Assembly: GCF_001889265.1 (NCBI RefSeq)
Contig: NZ_CP018151.1
Location: forward strand, 1,426,001-1,490,000
Length of the DNA: 64,000 bases
DNA from: Microbacterium sp. 1.5R
GTDB lineage: Bacteria; Actinomycetota; Actinomycetes; Actinomycetales; Microbacteriaceae
Direction: 5' to 3'
Shown: positions 30,113-38,499 of the stretch, piece by piece
Numbering within the stretch: the stretch's first letter is position 1
Layout of the letters: each line of letters begins with the position of its first letter
The notes under the pieces: generated by a model
Database searches by the model: none
What the model was told of the DNA's origin: nothing
The model's input: only the letters and a program-made list of their open reading frames with translations
Program-made: the position numbers and the translations under genes

Positions 30113-30373
30113 ATGGCATTGCATGTCAGCCTCGTCTCCGCGGATGCGGAGGTCTGGACGGGAGAGGCGAGCCTCGTGGTCGCCAAGACCGTCGAGGGTG
30201 AGATCGGATTCATGGCCGGCCACGAGCCGGTCCTGGCGATCCTCGCCCAGGGCGAGGTCCGGATCACGCAGACGGATGGCACCAAGGTGCTCGCCAACGC
30301 GCAGGACGGATTCCTCTCGATGGAGAGCGACGTCCTGACGATCGTGGCAGGCAACGCGGCTCTCATCGCCTGA
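30113..30373 (+). CDS. atpC: ATP synthase subunit epsilon, short form
   Basis: 86 residues against ~120-140 in most bacteria. The beta-sandwich domain is complete (LHVSLVSADAEVWTGEAS, EGEIGFMAGHEPVLAILAQG, GFLSMESDVLTIVAGNA), but the C-terminal pair of helices, which in other species can inhibit ATP hydrolysis, is absent: the protein stops right after the last strand. I believe short forms are common in Microbacteriaceae. ATG 30113 is chosen; an upstream GTG at 30080 lies inside atpD. Confidence 0.95.
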   Translation: MALHVSLVSADAEVWTGEASLVVAKTVEGEIGFMAGHEPVLAILAQGEVRITQTDGTKVLANAQDGFLSMESDVLTIVAGNAALIA

Positions 30374-30389
30374 TCAGTCCCAGTTCCTC

Positions 30390-30426
30390 GCGTCCGCCTC
30401 GGCCCTCAGTGGGTCGGGGCGGACGC
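30390..30426 (+). terminator. Hairpin after the ATP synthase operon
   Basis: GCGTCCGC and GCGGACGC pair, and inner CGGCCC/GGGTCG bases extend the stem. The position after atpC fits operon termination, though no T run follows and the yaaA gene begins 20 bases later. Confidence 0.55.
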
Positions 30427-30445
30427 GTCTGTATCCCGAGGTCTC

Positions 30446-31192
30446 ATGAAGATTCTGCTGCCCCCGTCGGAGACCAAGCGACCAGGAGGACGCGATGCGC
30501 CTCTCGACGAGAGCTCGCTGGCGCTCCCCGGTCTGGTCGCCGAGCGCCGAGCGGTGATCGATGCGCTCATCGATCTGGCGCACGACGAGCAGGCAGCGCG
30601 CAGAGTGCTGAAGCTGAGCCCCAAGCAGGCAGGCGATGTCGAGCACAATCGGATGCTGCGCTCGGCCGCGACGATGCCGGCGGTTGACCGTTACACGGGC
30701 GTTCTGTATGACGCTCTCGACGCGGGCAGTCTCGACCCCGCGTCTCGCCGCTGGCTCGGTTCGCACGTCTGGATCCACTCGGCGCCGCTGGGGCCGATCG
30801 GAGCGCTCGATCTCATTCCGCCGTACCGGCTCGCTGCAGGGACCTCAGTGCCGGGCCTGGCTGCGCTGCGCAGACACTGGGCAGACGCGACCACGGCGGC
30901 CATAGCGGGGGAGGACCCCGACTTCATTCTCGATCTGCGCAGTGAGGCCTACGTCGCGCTCGGTCCCGTGCCGGACTCCGTGCCCTCCGCTTATGTGCGG
31001 GTCGTCACCGAGCACGGACGGGCTCTCAATCACTTCAACAAGAAGTCCAAGGGTCTTCTCGTGCGCGCCCTGGCGGAGGACCGCCCGAGAGTTCGGTCGC
31101 TTCGCACGCTTCGGACATGGGCGGCGGGGAGGGGTCTCGTCCTTCGACCGACCGACGACCGCGGTGTCGAGGAGCTCGTCGTCGCGGAATGA
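30446..31192 (+). CDS. YaaA family (DUF328) peroxide stress protein
   Basis: 248 residues. The N-terminus MKILLPPSETKRPGG, the LKLSPKQA element, the YTGVLYDAL segment and the basic C-terminal VVTEHGRALNHFNKKSKGLL are the markers of YaaA. In E. coli YaaA limits intracellular free iron and DNA damage during peroxide stress and binds DNA. Here it stands alone. The start at ATG 30446 has GAGGT 5 bases upstream. Confidence 0.92.
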   Translation: MKILLPPSETKRPGGRDAPLDESSLALPGLVAERRAVIDALIDLAHDEQAARRVLKLSPKQAGDVEHNRMLRSAATMPAVDRYTGVLYDALDAGSLDPASRRWLGSHVWIHSAPLGPIGALDLIPPYRLAAGTSVPGLAALRRHWADATTAAIAGEDPDFILDLRSEAYVALGPVPDSVPSAYVRVVTEHGRALNHFNKKSKGLLVRALAEDRPRVRSLRTLRTWAAGRGLVLRPTDDRGVEELVVAE

Positions 31193-31231
31193 CGGTGCAT
31201 GACGGGCAGTGCGCTGTCTCCGCGTGTGTCG

Positions 31232-31261
31232 TTGCCCCGAATATCGGCACACCGATATGGT
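31232..31261 (+). promoter_or_regulatory. Promoter for the DUF5684 gene
   Basis: -35 TTGCCC (31232-31237) and -10 TATGGT (31256-31261) are 18 bases apart. The start codon is 49 bases further on with a GGAGGGG ribosome binding site, so this unit has an ordinary leader. Confidence 0.5.
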
Positions 31262-31310
31262 GGGTCTCGCGGCGCGCACAGCGTCCGCTCCATCGGATCC
31301 GGAGGGGATC

Positions 31311-32090
31311 ATGTACAACGACTATTACGACAACGGGGCGGCTATCGCCGGTCTGTTCGTCGTCTTCTTGATCAGTCTGCTCTTCGCGCTGGCGTTCTAT
31401 GTGATCTCGTCGATCTTCCTCATGAAGATCTTCGAAAAGGCTGGCGTCCAGGGCAAGTGGCGCGCGTGGGTGCCGGTGTACAACACGATGATCTTCGCGA
31501 AGCTGGGTGACATCTCGCCGTGGGTCGTCCTCATCGGCATCGGTCTCTCGTTCATTCCGTACCTCAACTTCCTGACCGGCATCGCTCTCGCCGTGGTGCT
31601 CGCTCTGGCCGCATGGCGGGTCGGACTGAAGCTGCAGAAGGATGCCGTCTGGGTGGTCCTGTTCGTTCTGCTCTCGATCGTCTGGTACGGCATCAACGCG
31701 TTCGACAAGTCGCGCTGGAACCCGAACATCGTTCCCGCACCGTGGGCAGGAAACAGCTTCCTCGCCGATTCCACCGTCTGGGATGGCGTTCCTGTGCAGC
31801 CGCGTCCGGCAGCAGGTCCCGGCTACGGCGCTCCGCAGGGCTACGGCGCTCCTCAGCAGGGCTATGCACCCCCCGCTCCGCAGGGATACGCACCGCCCGC
31901 GCAGCCCGGCTACGCTCCGCCCGCGCAGCCCGGTTACGCTCCGCCCGCGGCCCCGTCGACCACCGGTGCTCCGCCGGCTGCTCCGTCGACGCCGCCCACG
32001 GCACCGCCCACCGCTCCGCCGGCTCCGCCCGCAGCGCCTCCGGCCGCTCCGCAGGTTCCGCCCACGGATCCCACGCAGCCTCCGGCCTGA
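31311..32090 (+). CDS. DUF5684-like membrane protein with proline-rich tail
   Basis: 259 residues. Three to four membrane segments lie in the first 140 residues (IAGLFVVFLISLLFALAFYV, ISPWVVLIGIGLSFIPYLNF, AVWVVLFVLLSIVWYGINAF). The element FEKAGVQGKWRAWVPVYNTM is the mark of DUF5684 proteins, whose function is unknown; some resemble signal-peptidase-I-associated membrane proteins. From residue ~165 the tail is low-complexity with tandem GYGAPQ and GYAPPAQP units, then Ala/Pro-rich, probably cytoplasmic and disordered. ATG 31311 has GGAGGGG upstream. A strong terminator follows. Confidence 0.8.
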   Translation: MYNDYYDNGAAIAGLFVVFLISLLFALAFYVISSIFLMKIFEKAGVQGKWRAWVPVYNTMIFAKLGDISPWVVLIGIGLSFIPYLNFLTGIALAVVLALAAWRVGLKLQKDAVWVVLFVLLSIVWYGINAFDKSRWNPNIVPAPWAGNSFLADSTVWDGVPVQPRPAAGPGYGAPQGYGAPQQGYAPPAPQGYAPPAQPGYAPPAQPGYAPPAAPSTTGAPPAAPSTPPTAPPTAPPAPPAAPPAAPQVPPTDPTQPPA

Positions 32091-32099
32091 TCGCATACC

Positions 32100-32135
32100 G
32101 CACAGAGCCCTCGACTTCGGTCGGGGGCTCTGTGC
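32100..32135 (+). terminator. Strong hairpin terminator
   Basis: Arms of 16 bases (GCACAGAGCCCTCGAC and its partner, one G-T pair) close on a TTCG tetraloop, an extra-stable loop. It follows the DUF5684 stop by 9 bases. Confidence 0.75.
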
Positions 32136-32181
32136 TGTATGGGGCGCTCGCGGCGTGGTGAAGAGCAACGGTGGAAGACGA

Positions 32182-32187
32182 TAACGT
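32182..32187 (+). promoter_or_regulatory. -10 box (TAACGT) before small ORF 32194
   Basis: TAACGT is followed by the 6 bases GGAGGC and ATG 32194. It has the same spacing as other likely leaderless starts in the window. Confidence 0.35.
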
Positions 32188-32193
32188 GGAGGC

Positions 32194-32340
32194 ATGCTCA
32201 TGTCGCAGCCCAGAGTCGGCGCCGCAGGACTCCGCGTGATGGCCGGGGGTGCGCGTGCGGCCGTCGCGGCGTCCACTACGATATGTGAGTGTCCTGGGGT
32301 AGCCCGAACCGCAGGAAATCCGGAGGCGACGAGTGGCTGA
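32194..32340 (+). CDS. Possible small ORF (48 aa) overlapping the PP2C start
   Basis: ATG 32194 lies 6 bases after TAACGT and directly behind GGAGG. The frame encodes 48 residues without clear domain, rich in Ala/Gly/Arg with two Cys near the middle, and ends at TGA 32340, 8 bases into the phosphatase gene. It might be a leader ORF that couples translation to the phosphatase. Third-position GC is high, but codon choice (ATA, AGA, AGT, GGA) is less typical than in the neighbours, so it may be untranslated. I do not recognise it. Confidence 0.3.
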   Translation: MLMSQPRVGAAGLRVMAGGARAAVAASTTICECPGVARTAGNPEATSG

Positions 32341-33151
32341 GACGACGACGAAGACGCGCCGCGTCACGGTTGCGCAGCGTCAGCTGCTCCTTTCCTGGGC
32401 AGGCGTCACCGACGTGGGCCGGCGACGTGAGACGAACCAGGACGCGTTCTTCGCGGACTATCCGCTCTTCATCGTCGCGGATGGCATGGGTGGCCATGCG
32501 GGCGGCGAGATCGCGAGCCGCAGCACGGTGAAGCGGCTCGACGCCGTGGTCGCTGCCGGCGCGGTCGATCGCGGCGCAATCGAGGGTGCGTTGGAGATGG
32601 CGGTGGCCGACATCGCCGACCATCCGGAGACCACAGACGAGGGTACAGGGACGACGCTCACCGGAGTCTTCCTCGAGTTCGAGGGCGACGAGCCGCATTG
32701 GACGTCGCTCAACATAGGCGACTCGCGCGTGTACCTCCTCAGGGACGACCGCCTGGTTCAGATCACCACCGACCACTCGGTCGTGCAGGAACTCATCGCG
32801 GCAGGCAAGATCAGCCCTGAAGAGGCCGAAGGTCATCCGTACAGCAATGTGATCACACGAGCGGTCGGGGCGAGCGAGCTCACCGCTCCCGACTACGTCA
32901 CGCTCGATGTGCGCCCGGGAGATCGTTTCGTGATCTGCTCTGACGGACTCACGAAGGAGCTGACCGACTACGGCATCCAGCATTTCCTCCGCGAGAACGC
33001 CGATCCGGCGGCCGCCGTCGATGCGATGCTCGCTGCGGCACTCGAGAACGGCGGTCGCGACAACGTGACGCTCGTCATCGTGCAGATCGCGGACGAGTCG
33101 TCCTCGGCGCCGGACGAGTCCTCCTCCACAACGGACGAGTCCTCCGCCTGA
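32333..33151 (+). CDS. PP2C-family serine/threonine protein phosphatase
   Basis: 272 residues. Metal-dependent phosphatase of the PPM/PstP type. All core motifs are present: GRRRETNQDAFF (metal Asp), VADGMGGHAGGEIAS, GTGTTLTGV, LNIGDSRVYLLRDD, FVICSDGLTKEL and GGRDNVTLVIV. There is no membrane segment, unlike PstP, so it is cytoplasmic. The C-terminus has three DESS repeats. GTG 33333-type choice: the start used is GTG 32333, with GGAGG 7 bases upstream. It is followed 57 bases later by an EssC-like ATPase gene; no Ser/Thr kinase or FHA gene is in the window. Confidence 0.92.
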   Translation: MAETTTKTRRVTVAQRQLLLSWAGVTDVGRRRETNQDAFFADYPLFIVADGMGGHAGGEIASRSTVKRLDAVVAAGAVDRGAIEGALEMAVADIADHPETTDEGTGTTLTGVFLEFEGDEPHWTSLNIGDSRVYLLRDDRLVQITTDHSVVQELIAAGKISPEEAEGHPYSNVITRAVGASELTAPDYVTLDVRPGDRFVICSDGLTKELTDYGIQHFLRENADPAAAVDAMLAAALENGGRDNVTLVIVQIADESSSAPDESSSTTDESSA

Positions 33152-33208
33152 CGTCCTTTTCCTGTGGAGGGCTGATTCTGAGGCCCGCGTGTGCGGTCCA
33201 CTGGCTGC

Positions 33209-35983
33209 ATGGACTCTCTGCCGATCGCGATCCCTGCCGCCCCCGCACCGGCTCGTAGGCCTCCGACACCGTTCGTCGCGGCACTCGTCCCCGTGGCCGC
33301 TGGAGTGGTGCTCTGGCTCGTCACCGGGTCGCTGTTCTCTCTGTGCTTCGCGGTTCTGGGTCCCCTGATGATCATCGCTTCGCTGATCGACGGGTCGCGA
33401 TCCCGACGCAGGGCGTCGCGGGTGGCTGCGACCGACAGCGAGGCTGCGTGGTCGCTCGTCGAAGCACAGTTGACGCAGCTTCACGCTGATGAGCGTCAGC
33501 TGCGGTGGCATCGATATCCCGACGCAGCGGCAGGCCTGGCGCAGCCCCCTTTACGCGGCCTCGATCCACCCGCCGCCGCCACTCAGGTCGTCGTCGGCAG
33601 CGGTACCGGCGACAGCGGCGTGCGCGCTTCGGGCGGGGATGGGGAGCGCGAACGGGACTTCCGGATGCGATGCGCGAGGGTCGAGCGGGTGCCGGTGACG
33701 GTGCCCCTCAGCGGTGGCATGGGACTGCGCGGCTCGTATCCTCTCGTCGCCGCCGCGACGCGGGCGCTCGCGGTGCAGCTGTGTCTCAGATTCGGCACCG
33801 CCCAGATGTCCATCGTCGGCTCCCGTCTTGAAGAGCTGGGGCTCGCGGGGTTCCCGCAGGCCCACGCCGCGCGGCGCGGCTCGTTCCGGGTGGCCGTGGT
33901 GCAGGGCGCTGATCCTCGACCGACGGCCGACGCCGTGATCTGGCTGCTGGATCGGGATGACGATGTTCCGGAAGGGATCACGACCGTCATCGACATCACC
34001 GAGCCGCACCGGGCGCGCGTCCGCACGGCGCAGGGGATCGTCGAGGTCGACGCCGAGTTCATGTCCCGGGATCAGACGATCGCGATCGGGGTCAGTCGCA
34101 CAGGAGAGGGAGAGGAACTCGATTCTGTCCCCGCGTCGGTGGCGCTCAGCGACCTGCTGCAGCCGGAATCGCTCGACGGTCTGCCGGCCGCAATCGGCCG
34201 TGGTGAGCGGGAGGACATGCTCCTCGACATCGTCGATGACGGGCCGCACGCCATCGTGACCGGCACGACCGGAACGGGCAAGAGCGAGCTGCTGGTCTCG
34301 TGGGTGACGGCCATGGCGAGCCGCCATGGACCCGATCGAGTCACATTCGTCCTCGCCGATTTCAAAGGCGGCACAGCCTTCGAACCGCTTCGGATGCTCC
34401 CGCAGGTGGCTGCAGTGATCACGGACCTCGATGAGGAGGGGGCGCGGAGGGGCGTCTTCAGCCTGACCGCCGAGCTGCGGCGCCGCGAGTCGGTCCTCGC
34501 CGAGGCCGGCGCACGAGACGTCCGTGAGGTCGGCATGGCGAGGCTGGTCATCGTGGTCGACGAGTTCGCCGCGCTGCTCCAGGATCATCCGGACCTCGGG
34601 GCTGTGTTCACGGACATCGCCGCTCGGGGAAGGGCGCTGGGCATGCACCTGGTCCTCGGGACGCAGCGCGCGTCCGGCGTGATCCGCGATGCGTTGGCGG
34701 CGAACTGTCCGCTGAGAGTGAGCCTGCGTGTTGTGGACGCCGCTGACAGTCGGGCCGTCATCGGTGCCGACGACGCGGCTGAGCTCCCGGGCGGCGTCGA
34801 GTCGAGGGGCGTGGCTCTGGTTCGGCGCCCGCAGGACGCTGTGCCGATCGCGATGCGAGTGGCTTTGACCGGCGTCGCCGATCTCAGGGCGATCGCGCTG
34901 AGATGGGCTGACGCCGACGTTCCGGGCAGCCCGTGGCTGCCGGTGCTGCCGCGGATGCTTCCTCTCGAGGAGTTTCACGCTGAGGCACGCAAGGACGGCG
35001 AAGTCATCCTGGGCCGCGCGGACGATCCGGAACGTCAGGAGCAGCCACTCGAGCGCCTGTCGATCGGATCCGATCGAGGAATCGCCTTCCTCGGAGGACC
35101 CGAGTCGGGGCGCAGCTCGGCCTTGCGTGCACTCGCCAAGCAGCATGGGCATCCACTCTGGATACCGAGCGATCCAGAGCATTCGTGGGACGCCGTCGTG
35201 TCTCTGGCGGAAGGGGGAGTTCCGCGCGGAGGGCTCGTGCTGTGCGACGACATCGACGTCCGGATCGGCGAGCTGCCCGTCGAGTACGGCCAACAGCTGG
35301 CGCAGCTCTGGGAGCAGATCCTCCGCAACGGGGCCGGAGCCACGATCGCGATCACGGCGACGAGAGCATCGGCGCCTGTCGGGCGGCTTCTCGATGCGCT
35401 GCCGCGTCGTGGGCTGCTCAGGATGCCGAGTCGGGTCGATCACCTTGCTGCGGGTGGGGACTCCGCAGGTTTCGATCCGCAGCGCGGTCCGGGACGGTTG
35501 CGGATGGGGGATCGTGAGATCCAACTGGTCTGGGTCCCCGAGGAGCGACTGCGGTCGTCGGGTTCATCCAGTGGCACCTCTCGATATAGGGAACGGGAAA
35601 GTGACGGCTGGGCTCCGCGGCGTGCCCTCACGGCGCTCATCACGCCGGGGGTGGCTGCGGTGGCGGAGTCAGTGGCGGCTGCGTATCCCGACTGCGACGT
35701 CGTCACTCTGAGCGGCGAACCGCGCGATGCTCAGGCACCCACGCGTCCCACCGTCGTGCTCGGCGATGCAGACGCGTGGCAGCGCAGTTGGACGCTGTGG
35801 CAGCGGGTGCGTCGAGAGGGCGAAGTGCTCATCCGCGCGGAGAATGCCGCGGAGCTGCGGCAGCTCGCCGGTGTGCGAGAGCTCCCGCCGTATTCGCGAC
35901 CGCATGCGGGCCGGGCGTGGTCGCTGGTCGGCGACTCCGGGCCCCGACGAATCGTGATCCCGGCACTCGCGCCCCGGCGATGA
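33209..35983 (+). CDS. FtsK/SpoIIIE-type ATPase resembling EssC/EccC of type VII secretion
   Basis: 924 residues. Two closely spaced membrane helices at about 22-61 (PFVAALVPVAAGVVLWLV, LFSLCFAVLGPLMIIASLI) resemble EssC/EccCa. The first ATPase domain has Walker A GTTGTGKSELLVSW near 351 and Walker B VIVVDEFAALL near 448, with DFKGGTAFEPL between them, typical of FtsK/SpoIIIE translocases that move DNA or export WXG100 proteins. The second ATPase domain is degenerate: GGPESGRSSAL near 630 has Arg where the P-loop Lys should be, with LVLCDDID as Walker B. No WXG100, EccB/D/E or mycosin gene lies nearby. ATG 33209 is chosen; GTG 33191 is possible. Confidence 0.85.
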   Translation: MDSLPIAIPAAPAPARRPPTPFVAALVPVAAGVVLWLVTGSLFSLCFAVLGPLMIIASLIDGSRSRRRASRVAATDSEAAWSLVEAQLTQLHADERQLRWHRYPDAAAGLAQPPLRGLDPPAAATQVVVGSGTGDSGVRASGGDGERERDFRMRCARVERVPVTVPLSGGMGLRGSYPLVAAATRALAVQLCLRFGTAQMSIVGSRLEELGLAGFPQAHAARRGSFRVAVVQGADPRPTADAVIWLLDRDDDVPEGITTVIDITEPHRARVRTAQGIVEVDAEFMSRDQTIAIGVSRTGEGEELDSVPASVALSDLLQPESLDGLPAAIGRGEREDMLLDIVDDGPHAIVTGTTGTGKSELLVSWVTAMASRHGPDRVTFVLADFKGGTAFEPLRMLPQVAAVITDLDEEGARRGVFSLTAELRRRESVLAEAGARDVREVGMARLVIVVDEFAALLQDHPDLGAVFTDIAARGRALGMHLVLGTQRASGVIRDALAANCPLRVSLRVVDAADSRAVIGADDAAELPGGVESRGVALVRRPQDAVPIAMRVALTGVADLRAIALRWADADVPGSPWLPVLPRMLPLEEFHAEARKDGEVILGRADDPERQEQPLERLSIGSDRGIAFLGGPESGRSSALRALAKQHGHPLWIPSDPEHSWDAVVSLAEGGVPRGGLVLCDDIDVRIGELPVEYGQQLAQLWEQILRNGAGATIAITATRASAPVGRLLDALPRRGLLRMPSRVDHLAAGGDSAGFDPQRGPGRLRMGDREIQLVWVPEERLRSSGSSSGTSRYRERESDGWAPRRALTALITPGVAAVAESVAAAYPDCDVVTLSGEPRDAQAPTRPTVVLGDADAWQRSWTLWQRVRREGEVLIRAENAAELRQLAGVRELPPYSRPHAGRAWSLVGDSGPRRIVIPALAPRR

Positions 35984-36002
35984 GAAGCGTGTCGTCTCCT
36001 GG

Positions 36003-36998
36003 TCAGATGGCACTGCCGGGGCGAACGGCTCCGACCGTCGCCCCACCGCCGAGCACCTCGAGAGGCAGCGCGGCGGCGAGTGTCGCCACGTCCGAATCGG
36101 TGAGCCCGCCTGCGCGCGCCAGCAGAGTCGCCGCCACGATGGTCGACGCGCGCGCCCCGCCGTCGAGCATCTTCAGCGCGACGGTCGTGCCGTTCGGGGC
36201 GACCATGACCATGATCCCTTCGGCACCGCCCTTCGCGAACACGCCGAGCGTCTCGATCGCGATGGTGTCCGGGCGCCCCGGGCCGTCGATCGTCCACGGG
36301 TGCTCACGCACCGCACGCACCAGCGAGCCGGCCACCCGGTGCAGGGCGAAGGGCGAGCGGTCCGAGGCGGTGCCGATCCGGTGGATCGATCGGGCGAGGC
36401 CCGTCAGCGTGATCGCGTATACCGGGGCGCCGCAGCCGTCGATGGCCGTGTGAGCGACCTTCTCGCCGGTGAGCCGCTCGATCACGTCGCGGATGTGCAG
36501 CTGAAGCGGATGCGCCGGGTCCAGGTAGCTGTCGGTCGGCCAGCCCGTCGCGACGCAGGCACGGAGCATGGCTGCGTGCTTGCCTGAGCAGTTCATGCGG
36601 ATACGTGTCTGTGCGCCGTGTTCGCGCACGAGCTCATCGCGAGCGGCGGTGTCGCCCGGCCACGCCGGCGGGCAGCCCAGGTGGTCCTCGGTGAGACCGC
36701 CCTCGGTGAGCACGTCGCGAACCACGGAGGCGTGACGATCCGTGCCGCTGTGGCTCGCGGTCGACATGGCGAGCTGCTCGTCCTCGAGAGCGGCACCCGC
36801 GGTGATGCACGCCACGGCCTGCAGCGGCTTGAGGCTCGAGCGCGGAAGTATCAGGGCGTCGGCGTTGCCGTATCGAGCGACGACGTCGCCGTCGGGTGAG
36901 AGGACCACCGCCGCCCCCGCGTGGCGGGACTCGATGAACCCGCTGCGTTCGACGACGGCGAGTTCCACGGCATCTTGAACGGTGAGAGTCTCCAGCAC
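36003..36998 (-). CDS. L-asparaginase II family (Rhizobium-type) protein
   Basis: 331 residues. The family (PF06089) hydrolyses asparagine to aspartate and ammonia and differs from the E. coli-type enzymes. Conserved stretches are VVERSGFIESRHAGAAVVLS, RSSLKPLQAVACITAGA, SHSGTDRHASVVRDVL, the RMNCSGKHAAMLRACVATGW element and AIDGCGAPVYAI. The GTG start at 36998 is supported by a TATCCT box 6 bases upstream; ATG 37055 would overlap the divergent promoter area. It converges with the ATPase gene, leaving 19 bases. Confidence 0.9.
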   Translation of the reverse strand: MLETLTVQDAVELAVVERSGFIESRHAGAAVVLSPDGDVVARYGNADALILPRSSLKPLQAVACITAGAALEDEQLAMSTASHSGTDRHASVVRDVLTEGGLTEDHLGCPPAWPGDTAARDELVREHGAQTRIRMNCSGKHAAMLRACVATGWPTDSYLDPAHPLQLHIRDVIERLTGEKVAHTAIDGCGAPVYAITLTGLARSIHRIGTASDRSPFALHRVAGSLVRAVREHPWTIDGPGRPDTIAIETLGVFAKGGAEGIMVMVAPNGTTVALKMLDGGARASTIVAATLLARAGGLTDSDVATLAAALPLEVLGGGATVGAVRPGSAI

Positions 36999-37004
36999 CT
37001 CCCC

Positions 37005-37010
37005 AGGATA
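37005..37010 (-). promoter_or_regulatory. -10 box (TATCCT), leaderless start at 36998
   Basis: On the reverse strand TATCCT is followed by GGGGAG and GTG, again with 6 bases. Confidence 0.5.
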
Positions 37011-37077
37011 TCGTCGGATGGGTGTCGACCGTGCCACCGGCACATCGTCCGGCACATCGTCCGGCAGAGTCGAGTGG

Positions 37078-37083
37078 CAGACT
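37078..37083 (+). promoter_or_regulatory. -10 box (CAGACT), leaderless start at 37090
   Basis: CAGACT ends 6 bases before the osmC-like ATG. The first base departs from the consensus. Confidence 0.4.
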
Positions 37084-37089
37084 GTCGAT

Positions 37090-37584
37090 ATGGCAGATCG
37101 ACTCGCGCCGCTCGGCGAGCACCGTTACTCACTCACCTCGACCTGGACCGGAAACTCTGGCACCGGCACCAGCGGCTACCGCGAGTATCGACGCGATGTC
37201 ACGCTCGAGGTCGACGGCAAGCCCGAGATCCTGGCCTCAGCCGATAAGCCGTTCCGTGGCGATCCGTCCCGGTGGAACCCTGAGGATCTGCTCCTCGCCT
37301 CCCTGTCGCAGTGCCATCTGCTCTCGTATCTGCACGCGTGCGTGACGGCTGGCGTCGTCGTCGTCTCCTACCGCGATACGGCCTCCGGCATGATGCGAGA
37401 GGACGGGCGCGGCGGCGGCGCGTTCGTCGAGGTGATGCTGCGGCCCGAGGTCGTCGTCGCGGACGCCTCGATGAGAGAGGCGGCCGAACGTGCCCATGCC
37501 CAGGCGAACGCGTGGTGCTTCATCGCGAATTCGATGAACTTCCCCGTGCGGCACGAAGCCTCGGTCCGCGCCGAGCAGAGCTGA
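37090..37584 (+). CDS. OsmC-family peroxidase-like protein
   Basis: 164 residues. OsmC/Ohr proteins reduce organic peroxides with a reactive cysteine pair. The first Cys is in LLLASLSQCHLLSYLHAC; the position normally held by the second Cys on the C-terminal side is in AHAQANAWCFIANSM. The N-terminus HRYSLTSTWTGNSGTGTSGY and FRGDPSRWNPEDLL are typical of the YhfA/OsmC-like branch. ATG 37090 lies 6 bases after CAGACT. It is divergent from the asparaginase gene and converges with plsC. Confidence 0.9.
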   Translation: MADRLAPLGEHRYSLTSTWTGNSGTGTSGYREYRRDVTLEVDGKPEILASADKPFRGDPSRWNPEDLLLASLSQCHLLSYLHACVTAGVVVVSYRDTASGMMREDGRGGGAFVEVMLRPEVVVADASMREAAERAHAQANAWCFIANSMNFPVRHEASVRAEQS

Positions 37585-37596
37585 GCGGCGGCGGCG

Positions 37597-38376
37597 TCAG
37601 CGGCGCTCGTGGGGCAGCGCCTGCTTGATCTTCTCGATGGTGCCCTGCGCGGGAGCCTCGTTGTAGGCGTCCGCCAGTTCCTGCCCGGACAGGGCATGGA
37701 TCGCGGCCATGATCTCGTCCGTCGCGAGTCTGCGGGCGCGCCCGCTCGTGGCGGGTCCGTGGGGCGAGAGGTCGAGAGGTTCGCCGAAGCGCACGGTGAT
37801 GCGCTCCTTCAGGGTCGGCATCTTGGCGCCGACGGGCATCACCTTGTCCGTGCCGACGAGGCCGACCGGCACGACCGGCGCACCGGTCTGCAGGGCGAGG
37901 AACGCCACGCCGGTGCGTCCCTTGTAGAGGCGTCCGTCCGTCGAGCGCGTGCCCTCCGGGTAGAGGGCGACAGCGAGGCCCTCATCGAGAAGCTGACGCT
38001 GCACGTCGAGTGCGTCGAGGGCGGCCTTCCCCGCTCCACGGCGGACCGAGATCGCCCCGATGGACTCGAAGAACGTCTTGCTGAGCCAGCCCTTGAATCC
38101 AGGGCCCTCGAAATACGTGGACTTCGCGAGGAAGTGCACGGGCCTCGGTGCGGCGACCGGGATCGCGATCGAGTCGATGAACGACAGGTGGTTGCTCGCG
38201 AAGATGACCGGGCCGTCCTTCGGGACGTTCTCCCTGCCTTCGATGCGGGGCCGGTAGATCGTGCGCGCGAGGGGCGTGATGAGGCTGCGACCGAGCGCAT
38301 AGGCGAAGCCGGCGTGTCGAGGCTTCTCAGTCTCTGCGGGCGAAGTTTCGGGCTCCACGGACTGCTCTGACGTCAT
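37597..38376 (-). CDS. 1-acyl-sn-glycerol-3-phosphate acyltransferase family protein
   Basis: 259 residues. PlsC-type enzymes add the second acyl chain to lysophosphatidate in the inner membrane. The HX4D motif is in FASNHLSFIDSIAIPVA, block II in STYFEGPGFKGWLSKTFFES, and block III in ALYPEGTRSTDGRLYKGRTG, followed by GAPVVPVGLVG. One weak membrane-associated segment precedes the HX4D box. ATG 38376 lies 6 bases after TAATCT. Actinobacteria carry several paralogues; which one this is cannot be told. Confidence 0.92.
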   Translation of the reverse strand: MTSEQSVEPETSPAETEKPRHAGFAYALGRSLITPLARTIYRPRIEGRENVPKDGPVIFASNHLSFIDSIAIPVAAPRPVHFLAKSTYFEGPGFKGWLSKTFFESIGAISVRRGAGKAALDALDVQRQLLDEGLAVALYPEGTRSTDGRLYKGRTGVAFLALQTGAPVVPVGLVGTDKVMPVGAKMPTLKERITVRFGEPLDLSPHGPATSGRARRLATDEIMAAIHALSGQELADAYNEAPAQGTIEKIKQALPHERR

Positions 38377-38382
38377 CAGAGC

Positions 38383-38388
38383 AGATTA
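38383..38388 (-). promoter_or_regulatory. -10 box (TAATCT), leaderless start at 38376
   Basis: On the reverse strand TAATCT is followed by 6 bases and ATG. Confidence 0.5.
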
Positions 38389-38499
38389 CCCCGGCGATCA
38401 TGCCCCAGTGGGAATGAAGCGCCGGAGCGAGTCTCCCAGCATCGGCAAAGGGGTATGGGGGATGATGGGGTGTCCCGCCCGCGATCCTGAGGTTCCACT

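Noticed and set aside
37039..37064. Tandem 12-base repeat (CACATCGTCCGG twice) before the osmC-like gene
   Set aside because: Only two copies, no symmetry and no match to a known operator; likely chance or slippage.
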